Source: Stictocephala bisonia
Taxonomy: Eukaryota; Arthropoda; Insecta; Hemiptera; Membracidae
Direction: 5' to 3'
Assembly (NCBI GenBank): GCA_035578905.1
Contig: JAQJVL010000201.1
Coordinates: forward strand, 806,001 to 870,000
DNA length: 64,000 nt
The notes below the pieces were generated by a model. The model did no database searches. It saw nothing but the letters and a program-made list of their open reading frames with translations, and was not told the DNA's origin. Made by a program: the position numbers and the translations under genes. Of this stretch, positions 45,797-56,557 are shown piece by piece; position 1 is the stretch's first letter, and each line of letters starts with the position of its first letter.

Positions 45797-46941
45797 CTAC
45801 AAAATATTATTTTGAAATGGCAACAAAGATGTTATACCTACATTTTGGAAATAAGAAGAAAATAATTATAATATAGAAAGTGGATTTAGATGTCTTTGCA
45901 TATCAATAATAACATTAAACATGATACATCCAAATTAAACTAAAAGTACTTCTGTATTACAGACACCCATTCAATGATTAACTACAGTTCTCAATATATT
46001 TTGTACATATTGAATCTTTCAATGTGCATGACCTTGCATGTCATAAACTGCTTTTAGTATTTTCTTTCTTAAGATCTGTTTTATTATATAAAATTTATAG
46101 TTTGAATTTTTAATTGTGTATTATTTAGGTTACGATGTAGATTACATTATTCATCCGTGTGTACTGGGTTGGATAGTTCATTCGGATTCGCCCATTCTAC
46201 TGTCTCAGTTTAGGTATTAATTTTGATCAGTTAATTGAATAAGAAAGGAATTTTTTTCTTCTGTATCAAATACTCTATATTCAAACTGTTTGTCTCATTT
46301 TGAATTTGTTTAAACTTTCTGGGTTGGATGCATGCCATATATAATCATGGTAATACATAGGAACTACAGTGGTCAAAGTGGTGCCAGTGATAACAGTAGG
46401 ACACTTCCACTAAGCTACGATGTCACCAGTTAGTGACAGCTGATAACATGTATGTTATACACTAAAACTTCTAAGCATAAAAGGTAAGTTTTATCAAGCA
46501 ATTTTTTAAACATTTTATTTTCCATTATATACAAGATTTTAGCAGCTAATTTGTTTAAAAAATATCTTCTATTACTTTAAATGCTGTGGAAAGGTTTGAT
46601 ATTGATTTATGGTTTCCACTGACGTCTGTTTATGATCCTTTTTTTTTAATTTTGGAAATATTTTAGCCACTTTCGTTTTATTAGGACTCTTTCAGCAAAA
46701 TAGTTATTTATTATGCAGCAAAGTCGAGTTGCCACTTGCTTGATACACTGTTTGAGTAAAGAACAGTCTTGTTTCAGCAGCTATGAGACATATCAAATTA
46801 CTGGGATTTACTTGATAAAAGGCTTGAGCCAATTTACCCAGAACTTTATTTCTTAACTTCTTTTTATCATTTACTGACCCGGTTTCAATAAATTTATTTA
46901 CTCAAGATTTAGTATATACTTATGTGATATTCTTTTTCCAG
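45797..46941. other. AT-rich spacer, possibly intronic
   Basis: No firm gene. Near 46135-46215 both strands have short coding-like frames (minus strand ETVEWANPNELSNPVHTDE), but without convincing splice sites. Confidence 0.3.
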
Positions 46942-48872
46942 GATTACTTGCAATGGATTGGGTGTCCGAACTGTTGGTTATACTGTAACATTCCTCAGAT
47001 TACTTGCAATGGATTGGGTGTCCGAACTGTTGGTTATACTGTAACATTCCTCAGATTACTTGCAATGGATTGGGTGTCCGAACTGTTGGTTATACTGTCA
47101 CATTCCTCAGATTACTTGCAATGGATTGGGTGTCCGAACTGTTGGTTATACTGTAACATTCTTCAGATTACTTGCAATGGATTGGGTGTCCGACCTGTTG
47201 GTTATACTGTAACATTCCTCAGATTACTTGCAATGGATTGGGTGTCCGAACTGTTGGTTATACTGTCACATTCCTCAGATTACTTGCAATGGATTGGGTG
47301 TCCGAACTGTTGGTTATACTGTAACATTCCTCAGATTACTTGCAATGGATTGGGTGTCCGAACTGTTGGTTATACTGTCACATTCCTCAGATTACTTGCA
47401 ATGGATTGGGTGTCCGAACTGTTGGTTATACTGTAACATTCCTCAGATTACTTGCAATGGATTGGGTGTCCGAACTGTTGGTTATACTGTAACATTCCTC
47501 AGATATTCTGTCACATTCCTCAGATTACTTGCAATGGATTGGGTGTCCGAACTGTTGGTTATACTGTCACATTCCTCAGATTACTTGCAATGGATTGGGT
47601 GTCCGAACTGTTGGTTATACTGTAACATTCCTCAGATTACTTGCAATGGATTGGGTGTCAGAACTGGTGGTTATACTGTAACATTCCTCAGATTACTTGC
47701 AATGGATTGGGTGTTCGAACTGTTGGTTATACTGTAACATTCCTCAGATTACTTGCAATGGATTGGGTGTCCGAACTGTTGGTTATACTGTCACATTCCT
47801 CAGATTACTTGCAATGGATTGGGTGTCCAAACTGTTGGTTATACTGTAACATTCCTCAGATTACTTGCAATGGATTGGGTGTCCGAACTGTTGGTTATAC
47901 TGTCACATTCCTCAGATTACTTGCAATGGATTGGGTGTCCGAACTGTTGGTTATACTGTAACATTCCTCAGATTACTTGCAATGGATTGGGTGTTCGAAC
48001 TGTTGGTTATACTGTAACATTCCTCAGATTACTTGCAATGGATTGGGTGTCCGAACTGTTGGTTATACTGTCACATTCCTCAGATTACTTGCAATGGATT
48101 GGGTGTCCGAACTGTTGGTTATACTGTCACATTCCTCAGATTACTTGCAATGGATTGGGTGTCCGAACTGTTGGTTATACTGTAACATTCCTCAGATTAC
48201 TTGCAATGGATTGGGTGTCCGAACTGTTGGTTATACTGTAACATTCCTCAGATTACTTGCAATGGATTGGGTGTCCGAACTGTTGGTTATACTGTAACAT
48301 TCCTCAGATTACTTGCAATGGATTGGGTGTCCGAACTGTTGGTTATACTGTAACATTCCTCAGATTACTTGCAATGGATTGGGTGTCCGAACTGTTGGTT
48401 ATACTGTAACATTCCTCAGATTACTTGCAATGGATTGGGTGTCCGAACTGTTGGTTATACTGTAACATTCCTCAGATTACTTGCAATGGATTGGGTGTCC
48501 GAACTGTTGGTTATACTGTCACATTCCTCAGATTACTTGCAATGGATTGGGTGTCCGAACTGTTGGTTATACTGTCACATTCCTCAGATTACTTGCAATG
48601 GATTGGGTGTCCGAACTGTTGGTTATACTGTCACATTCCTCAGATTACTTGCAATGGATTGGGTGTCCGAACTGTTGGTTATACTGTCACATTCCTCAGA
48701 TTACTTGCAATGGATTGGGTGTCCGAACTGTTGGTTATACTGTCACATTCCTCAGATTACTTGCAATGGATTGGGTGTCCGAACTGTTGGTTATACTGTC
48801 ACATTCCTCAGATTACTTGCAATGGATTGGGTGTCCGAACTGTTGGTTATACTGTCACATTCCTCAGATTAC
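46942..48872 (+). repeat. 56-bp minisatellite, 34 units
   Basis: The unit is GATTACTTGCAATGGATTGG, GTGTCCGAACTGTTGGTTAT, ACTGTAACATTCCTCA. Units are nearly identical. A common A/C difference (ACTGTAACA against ACTGTCACA) alternates in the first two thirds, is A in six consecutive units (22-27) and C in the last seven (28-34). Rarer variants are GTGTTCG in units 14 and 19, CGACCTG in unit 5, and one insertion near 47500-47518. 56 is two more than a multiple of three, so a reading frame cycles through all three phases. The long plus-strand open frames here are therefore artefacts and end where the A variant makes TAA. Confidence 0.97.
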
Positions 48873-48965
48873 CTCCCAGTCCCACGATGACAAACTACAA
48901 CCTGATTTAGGAATTCCAATCTATCAAGATGATTGACTAATTCTGCTCTCAATATGATAATCTCA
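48873..48965 (-). CDS. Candidate internal host exon, unknown protein
   Basis: On the minus strand an ATCATGCAAG acceptor precedes 48965 and a GTAATC donor follows 48873. The 93-nt interval reads, after one carried base, EIIILRAELVNHLDRLEFLN then QVVVCHRGTG with no stop, and leaves two bases. The composition is protein-like, but the donor is only fair and the interval is short. If real, the 34-unit minisatellite would begin exactly at its donor, within the intron that leads towards 45796. The entry and exit phases do not match the 45666-45796 candidate directly. I do not recognise the protein. Confidence 0.35.
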
Positions 48966-49157
48966 CTTGCATGATTAACATCATTATAATCAATAAATAA
49001 ACAGAAATTCACATAAACAAGTACAACCATGAATCTATTCTTATTGATTGTTGTGAGTTAGCAAATTAATAAGTTAATTTTCATAATGAATGATATAATT
49101 ATGACTGATTATTACTTTTAAGTTAGTAAGATTACTATTCAAAACTGTATTTAACTT

Positions 49158-49543
49158 TTGTTGAAAATAACTAACAATTTTTATCAGAGTGTGTCTTTGT
49201 TACGGAAATTCATAGAGAGATTTTTTAATCAAAGGTCACTGCATTATTTCCTTGAGTCGAAAAAAAAAATATATAATGCACATGGAAAGGCCAGAAAGCA
49301 CACCAACTGCAATGAAGTAGTTATCAATGAAGAAATGCTGAAGATGTTTGATGATACAATACTTGACTTGTTTTTCCTCGACAGTGCAGCAGAAGACAAA
49401 ATAACAATTTTGCTGTGCTGACAGTGAGAAAGATTGTTAAGAAAACTTCAAAAACTATTCATGGATGGTCTATTAAACATTGCAGTAAACAATTTACTAA
49501 ACTATATAGTGCACATGCCGATTTTGGGAGCATAGATGAATAA
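49158..49543 (+). pseudogene. Unrecognised coding relic with one frameshift
   Basis: A plus-strand frame open from about 49158 reads FYQSVSLLRKFIERFFNQRS, then HTNCNEVVINEEMLKMFDDT and ILDLFFLDSAAEDKITILL, and stops at 49421. One base away the neighbouring frame continues LTVRKIVKKTSKTIHGWSIK, then HCSKQFTKLYSAHADFGSID and a stop at 49541-49543. The two parts together look like one protein C-terminus of about 128 residues broken by a single frameshift near 49412. AATAAA overlaps the stop codon. I do not recognise the family. It could be a retrocopy of a host gene, a terminal exon with a sequencing or assembly error, or an unfamiliar transposon protein. Confidence 0.5.
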
Positions 49544-50366
49544 AGTAAAATAATCCAGGTTTTATTTGTCTACTGCTTAGTATGAATGAAGAAAACTATA
49601 ACTGAATGCTTAGATTTACCTGAGCAGCTGTTCTAGGGTGGAATGGCAGCTGCTACATCTGTCATTAGAGAAGTTACCCCATAAGCAAAACGCATAATTA
49701 ACAAATAAAATAAAAATATGACATATCAACCAGAGCTAATTTTATACCAAAATTATAGTGAATTGTAATACTGCAGTCCACAGCCTGAATTAGAATTATA
49801 ACTATAATATTGAAGTTATGTCAGACCCAACTCAAGTATATGACCCCTGAGGTATTATTGAATAACTACATATCTCGACTGTAATGAAATGTCTAGAAAT
49901 TAAAGTAGAACATTCTCTTGTTTATTTAAATTTCTGAGAAGGAGTGCACAGGTCAAACTTAGTGTACACATTTTGGGAGTACTTAAGCATATCTCTACTC
50001 ATAATTCAACTTGTTATTCGAAAAATATTAAACTGCTTTTTTGAACAAAAGACTGTTTGGTGACTCAAACAACCTTAGGCCCAACAAAGAAACATTAGTA
50101 GAGATTTATTTGCTTTAGTAGCTTGTTAAGAATGATACACTCATCTTTTATTTGGTTGTGAAATCAAACACTTTAGGCTAAATAAAAAACAAAATCGCTG
50201 TTTGCATAAGAATTGTGTTAAAATAAGAATAGTGTTAAACACATTGATGGAATAACCCATTAAAATGTACAACTGTCCAGCAAGATTAGGGCTTCCCATT
50301 GAAAGGTTACACTTTTCGTAAAAGTTTAACTATTCATATATCGAAAAGGGTTTTACAAAATATGAT
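49544..50366. other. AT-rich spacer, nothing recognised
   Basis: No gene or repeat recognised. Confidence 0.4.
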
Positions 50367-50414
50367 GTATACAACGCCGATGAAACTGGTATAAATTGGA
50401 GAGCACGTCCTTGA
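50367..50414 (+). pseudogene. Tigger/pogo transposase scrap
   Basis: The 15 codons VYNADETGINWRARP and a stop match the first catalytic Asp block of DDE_1 transposases (usually YNADETGLFWKxLP). After the stop, KSLPSR continues the family's PSKSL pattern. Only this block is recognisable. It corresponds to the region missing from the Tigger copy at 28598-29900, but the two need not be the same subfamily. Confidence 0.75.
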
Positions 50415-50461
50415 AAGTCATTACCGTCAAGATGTTAACAATCTACTCCTGTGAATCCTAC

Positions 50462-50600
50462 ACTTTAACCAATTATTAAATATCACATCTACAGGAATAC
50501 GTTTTAATCAAAAGAACCATGTGTAAAAAGTACAACACAGGGAAGAGTGCCTTCAAGATGTTGTGATACTACATGAACGCTTAGCTGCACTGCAATTCTG
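50462..50600 (+). repeat. Dispersed repeat, copy A (also at 62822-62960)
   Basis: ACATCTACAGGAATACGTTT, TGTAAAAAGTACA and GATACTACATGAACGCTTAG recur with small differences at 62852-62960. The repeat follows the Tigger scrap here, so it may be part of the same decayed transposon. No intact frame remains. Confidence 0.75.
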
Positions 50601-50639
50601 TACATTTATATTTCTAGGCTCTTTTGACCTACTCTAAAT

Positions 50640-50818
50640 AGCCCACCCACCCACTCATACACGGACAGTGGTATTGCCCCACCCGCCCACCCATACACGG
50701 ACAGTGGTATTGCCCCACCCGGCCACCCATACACAGACAGTGGTATTGCCCCACCCGCCCACCTATACACGGACAGTGGTATTGCCCCACCCGCCCACCC
50801 ATACACAGACAGTGAACA
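50640..50818 (+). repeat. 36-bp dispersed minisatellite, locus 6 (homogeneous)
   Basis: Five nearly identical units: CCCACCCATACACGGACAGT then GGTATTGCCCCACCCG. This is the most homogeneous of the seven loci and therefore probably the most recently amplified. The minus-strand 92-codon frame with GGAIPLSVYGWA repeats is its translation, not a gene. Confidence 0.92.
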
Positions 50819-51545
50819 TCTGTCTGTGTTGAACATTTTTAGTAAAAGTTTTAAAAAATCAATTATAACCATGGTGGTTATCATTTTTCAAAGTATTTCA
50901 AAATATCTAGTCAGGAATGTTTTATTACTTTGACAGAGTTTTTAATTACTTTACCTTTAACACGTGTTAAAAATGTTTTTTGAGAATTCATTAAAATCTG
51001 GTTTTTGTATACAGTGACTGAACGGTTGTTACAATTTCCAAAATTTCTTTACCAAAAAACTACATCCGAATACGCATAAGTACTACAAGGTGTATGTTGC
51101 AATTTGAAAATTTGTAATATAAGTTAAGGGGAGGAGTGTTTGATGCAACAACTGGTTTTTCAAAATATTTTCTTTTTGAGTCAAGAAGGATAAATATCAA
51201 ACAAAAATTGGCTGAGTTGTTCACTAGTGAAGCAACAAAAGTGGAACATTTTCAAATGAACCCTATATATTTAGGTATCAGTGTTTATTATGTGTTTAGA
51301 TTAGAATATTTGCGTTTTTGGTTTCATAAAATAGTGTAAATTATGTCTCGATGGTGTTATCATTAATATATTTACTGGGAATAAATAAACTTATAATTAT
51401 TACATTATTAAGCCTTTTAATTCTGTTTGATTGTTCAACCATCACCTTAAATTAAATTTTTTTCTTTTGCTAGAAAGAAATGTTTCTTTGGGCATGTTGT
51501 GTTGTGGATTTGAGTGATATCCATTAAATGTGTTGTACACTAGAC
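50819..51545. other. AT-rich spacer, nothing recognised
   Basis: A 67-codon frame at 51136-51339 has no recognisable feature. No repeats found. Confidence 0.35.
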
Positions 51546-52215
51546 CAGTGGTTCTCAACCTAGGGGGCGCGCCCCCCTGGGGGGGCGTGAGAGAATTTCA
51601 GGGGAGGCGTGAGGGTACAAAGAAAAAAAATAAAAAAATATATATTTTGTTAAAAAAAACAAAACCTTTCAAAACCATCAAATAAACTTTGGTATTTAAA
51701 TATATCTGGATTTTTATTTTTTTTATTTTTTGTAATTATGTGTACATTTCAACATTATGAAGTCATTTTTGACAATGTCACATATTTACGTACCCGCCCT
51801 CCCATACACGTACAGTGGTAATGACCCACCCGCCCTGCCATACACGTACAGTGGTATTGACCCACCCGCCCATCTATACACGTACAGTGGTAATGACCCA
51901 CCCACCCACCCATACGCGTACAGTGGTAGTTTACATTACCACTGTACGTGTAGGGGTGGGCGGGTGGGACATTACCAATATTTGTGTATGGGCGGTCGGG
52001 TGGGTCAATACCAGTGTTTGTGTGTGGGCGGGCGGGTGGGTCAGTACCACTGTTCGTATTTTGCATCCCAGCTTTTGCTAACGTAGAGTTAGCATCGTCA
52101 GTTTCATAATTTCACTGTTCTAACTTGAACCAACCAATTATTGACTGGAGGGGAGGCGTGAGCTATCTTCAGTGTTCAAAGGGGGGCGCCAGTGCTAAAA
52201 GGTTGAGAACCGCTG
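51546..52215. mobile_element. hAT-type MITE with 8-bp target duplication
   Basis: The ends CAGTGGTTCTCAACCT (51546-51561) and AGGTTGAGAACCGCTG (52200-52215) are inverted repeats of the hAT-family form. CACTAGAC (51538-51545) and CGCTAGAC (52216-52223) flank it as an 8-bp target duplication with one difference. GGGGGCGCGCCCCCCTGGGG lies just inside the left end, and GGGGGGCGCC inside the right. There is no transposase; the centre is instead occupied by the 36-bp minisatellite in head-to-head arrangement (51785-52055). Confidence 0.92.
51785..52055. repeat. 36-bp dispersed minisatellite, locus 7, head-to-head inside MITE
   Basis: About four plus-orientation units (ACACGTACAGTGGTAATGAC then CCACCCGCCC) up to 51927 are followed by three or four inverted units (TACCACTGTACGTGTAGGGG, then GGGTGGG) to 52055. 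The junction is itself palindromic: CAGTGGTA, eight bases, TACCACTG. Open frames of 88-109 codons on both strands are repeat translation. Confidence 0.92.
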
Positions 52216-52337
52216 CGCTAGACCAACTGTTGTGGCTGTGTAGACATCCTGCCAGGCTTTTGAACTTACCAATTTCTTATAGTTATTTTTATTTTCCTGA
52301 GATAATTCTCTGCGAGTGTAACTAGGTAAATAGCACA

Positions 52338-52985
52338 CATTCATCAGGCGTGTACTAAAACAACACTACATCACTGTACCATGACTCCTATGATACATTC
52401 ATCAGGCGTGTACTAAAACAACACTACATCACTGTACCATGACTCCTATGATACATTCATCAGGCGTGTACTAAAACAACACTACATCACTGTACCATGA
52501 TTCCTATGATACATTCAGCAGGTGTGTACTAAAACAACATTACATCACTGTACCATGACTCCTATGATACATTAATCAGGCGTGTACTAAAACAACACTA
52601 CATCACTGTACCATGACTCCTATGATACATTCATCAGGCGTGTACTAAAACAACACTACATCACTGTACCATGACTCCTATGATACATTAATCAGGCGTG
52701 TACTAAAACAACACTACATCACTGTACCATGACTCCTATGTTACATTAATCAGGCGTGTACTAAAACAACACTACATCACTGTACCATGACTCCTATGAT
52801 ACATTAATCAGGCGTGTACTAAAACAACACTACATCACTGTACCATGACTCCTATGTTACATTAATCAGGCGTGTACTAAAACAACACTACATCACTGTA
52901 CCATGACTCCTATGATACATTAATCAGGCGTGTACTAAAACAACACTACATCACTGTACCATGACTCCTATGATACATTTATCAG
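52338..52985. repeat. 58-bp minisatellite, about 11 units
   Basis: The unit is CATTCATCAGGCGTGTACTA, AAACAACACTACATCACTGT, ACCATGACTCCTATGATA. Differences are few: CATTAATCAGG in later units, TATGTTA in two units, and one unit with CAGCAGGTG and ACATT. Confidence 0.97.
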
Positions 52986-54920
52986 CAGTCACAGTTGTTT
53001 AGTATTAGTATTTTTGATTATTATTACTTTCATTTGTCTCTGTACTTGGGCAAAAGTATTGTACCTAAAAATGTAATATCAATCAATCACTGCAATATCA
53101 ATGGACTGATAAAATACATAGTGGTAGTGCCCAGGTGTGATGAAGGCATTTCATAAATCCATAACTACAAAGAAACATACAAACAATTGACAACAGTTTA
53201 ACATTAAACAAAATAGTAAATTCATATGTATTTTATACCATTTGTGGAATATTGTTTAACTCTAGAAGAAATTAACTTAAAAATGAAATAACCATTTTTT
53301 GCTACAGAATTTGTTTTCAAAATTGCCTTTATAACAAAAACTGTATGTTTTCAACACTATACCTCAATTATTTAGTGTGTTGATGATATACTGAACAACT
53401 TAACGTTTTACAAAATTACTATAAGTGTTTTACACCTAAATTGTTTGTTTATTTACTGAACAAACTGAACTGTTTTCCTTCACTGATCATAATTGATAAA
53501 TGTTTAAGAAACTAATTAATATTACCATTTTACATTATTGTTCATTAATGTGTTTACTGGACAAACTCAATATTCTACCTGGTTAAGTTGTCATTGTAAA
53601 CATTATTAGGAGTACCTATATTCTTGTTATTTTATGGGTCCCTCGACTGATTAAATTCAATATTTTACATTTATTATATATGCTTTAAACTAATATTATT
53701 CACAGACTATTTAGCAAGTGTAATTGAAAGTATAGCTGCTTCCCCCCCCCCCCTTTGAATGAACAACTTCAAATGACAAATGATACATTAAGTTTCATAA
53801 AACTTTACATACAGGTGGCTTTTGTCAGTATGAAGTACCTACATCCCTAATTTGATAACTATCTTTCTAGGCATTTAATGTTTGATGCACAAATAACACA
53901 CAAGACAACATTTCAAAATGGCCGAGTTAATACAGAGAACTTGCTTTGTTCGATAAATAATATGTTGATCCATCTTATGAATAAAATGATAGTCTACAAC
54001 AAATTATTTTATTTAAGTTAATATTATCATGTGACATTGTTTTATATTACATTCTGATCAAAGGAAGAGTGCCATAATTTGCAAATCGCTGCACTGTATG
54101 GACTAAATATAATTGATAATAATGTGAATAATATTATTGTATGACAATTGTTGTGTAAATTACTTAACCGTTGACGTAATACACAAATTGCTATTCTATC
54201 ATTAATTTAATATAAATGTTTAAACATCTACATTTACTCTTTATTTAATTTTAATGTAATGTAAATTAAAAAACTACTATGTTTTAGAGACAAATGGTGG
54301 GACACAGAACAAAGAGGTAAACACAAAGGGGCTAATGTAAATGTAAATATTGCTGAACAACCCCACATGAATATATACCATGATTACAGTTTACTTTGCA
54401 CAGACCATTACAAAATATATTTCTTTTATTTATATTAGTTATATATCTATGATAGTTTCTTAATTAGAATATTACATGTTGGCAGATATACAATACACGG
54501 CCGGATTGTATCATGGGCGGCAGGATGTGATGTGATAAATTCATGGAACTTTCGACTCTCGTCACCCTCTAACTTACCGTGTGGAATGCGCCATTAGTTA
54601 TTCTGCGTAAAATATGAAAATCCATTAAGGACAGCATTAGTATTAGTAAGAAAAAATACCCCTCCTTCTAAACAGGACACACACCACAAAGGGTATCTTA
54701 CAGATTTTTGTGGGGAGTGTGTTTTGGTATTTATTAGAAAAAATATTCCATACTTAATTTAAAAAAAACTATGACTTTGATGTCAGTGCCAACATTCTCA
54801 GGCATTCCTTTACCATAATTGTAAAAGGTTAGTTGGTAATATAATCAAAATTTATGTCTACACGACTTTTAGTACTTTTTCATGTTTTGGTAATATTATT
54901 TAGTTACCAATAAAAGTATG
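52986..54920. other. AT-rich spacer; poly-C run at 53742-53753
   Basis: No gene firmly supported. At 54578-54637 the minus strand has an ATG-started 20-codon frame ending at a GTAAGT donor (MLSLMDFHILRRITNGAFHT), a possible but weak first exon. A 12-base C run lies at 53742-53753. Confidence 0.3.
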
Positions 54921-55474
54921 CAGGGTGTTTCGCAAGAGGTTGGCACAACTGCAGGATATGACAGTAGACATAAAAATAAGCAAAATAGTTCCTGTAAACA
55001 TGTGGCCTATCTCGCCTTCTTAAGTGTCTGTCTGAGTTTTTTATTTAAAAAATTATATCTTAAACATGGTTTCAGCTTATAATTTGAAACTTTGCATATT
55101 TGCTAACCTAGTTAGTGGTAGTATAAAATAAAAAATTTTAAAAAATATCTCTATCAGTTTCAAAATGGCAGTCATAACAATTGTTAAAAGTTAAAAGATT
55201 TTAACACCATTATTAGTATTGAAAATGTATTACACTACTTTAATTTTATAAATTAAATAACAAATTCAAAGTTAGCTCAATTTTAAAAATAGGTTTGAAA
55301 ATAAAAGAGTAAAACACTTTTTCATGTATACTTGTTTAGGGGTTTTCACTTGTATACAGTTTACTACCAAATGTATAACTAGATAGTCATTATAAACAGC
55401 TGTTTTAAATTATTTTAATTAAAGTATGCATTGCTGAAGGAGGGCGTCACATTGATCAGCATTTATAATACACT

Positions 55475-56470
55475 AGCTGAACCCGGCGGACGTTGTCTTG
55501 CCTTTCATTTTTCATTGACATACCAAAATAAAGCAATAAAAAGAATTATAGAAATCACCTGATCAAGTAAAAGTAGTGTGTGCTACACTCAAGGTGAAAT
55601 GTAGAACTACAATAAATCAAAACATATACAGTACTGTTGTTGTGAGAACTTCAATATGCTTATGGCATGTGAAACTACATTAAACCACACAGTCATATGT
55701 TTTTTGTAAACAATTCAGATTCTCCATTTGAATAACATGGGGTCTTTAGGAGTCCGTGGAGCGGGACCCTGTGGACGGATCTGCATCAAACTTCACAGAA
55801 ACCATCTCGGGAGTATACAGGACAACATCCTAAAGTTTCATGGCGATCGGTTGGATGGTTTGGCAGCGCATAAACTTCAAACATATATATATATACTAGC
55901 TGTACCCGCCCGCTTCGCCGGTCATAATATTGAGTTTGATTTAGAACCTAATAGCTGAAAGAATTCGAGCATTTTTGCTTCTTCTACCAATATTAGACTT
56001 TTTAGGAGGCATGTCATAAAAAGTAAACTGCAAAACAAATAATTATTTATTTTTTATTTCTACGTTTCACCACATGTTTTAATTACCAAGGAAAAAAGGT
56101 TAACACCAAATACAGATCACCTGATCAAGTAAAAGTAGTGTGTGCTACACTCTCAAGTTGAAATGTAGAACTACAATAAATCAAAACATATACAGTACTG
56201 TTGTTGTGAGAACTTCAATCTGCTTATGGCATGTGAAACTACATTAAACCACACAGTCATATGTTTTTTGTAAACAATTCAGATTCTCCATTTGAATAAC
56301 ATGGGATCTTTAGGAGCCCGTGGGGCGGGACCCTGTGGACGGATCTGCATCAAACTTCACAGAAACCCTCTCGGGAGTATACAGGACAACATCCTAAAGT
56401 TTCATGGCGATCGGTTGGATGGTTTGGCAGCGCATAAACTTCAAACATATATATATACATATATACAAAC
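55475..56470 (+). mobile_element. Two tandem copies of an ACTAGCTG-type element
   Basis: Copy A (55475-55892) and copy B (55893-56460) each begin ACTAGCTG-ACCCG followed by a short GC-rich stretch, and each ends CAGCGCATAAACTTCAAACA with TA repeats. From GATCACCTGATCAAGTAAAA (55556 and 56117) to that end, the two are about 95 percent identical over about 340 bases. Copy A lacks roughly 150 bases of the 5' part found in copy B. Similar ACTAGCTG starts occur near 16182. The 76- and 108-codon frames that cover [18 protein letters not shown] are conserved only by repeat identity. I cannot assign the family. Confidence 0.75.
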
Positions 56471-56488
56471 ATCCTCTTTTATAAATAT

Positions 56489-56554
<66 letters not shown>
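56489..56554. repeat. (TA)n microsatellite
   Basis: About 33 AT repeats between two ATACAAACATCCT and TTTTATAAATATAGAT segments that are themselves duplicated on either side. Confidence 0.95.

Positions 56555-56557
<3 letters not shown>

Noticed and set aside
46100..46220. Coding exon at 46135-46215
   Set aside because: Short protein-like frames exist on both strands but stops follow quickly and no good donor/acceptor pair is present.
46924..48936. Long overlapping plus-strand open frames of 106-173 codons
   Set aside because: They are translations of the 56-bp minisatellite in its three rotating frames; there is no independent coding signal.
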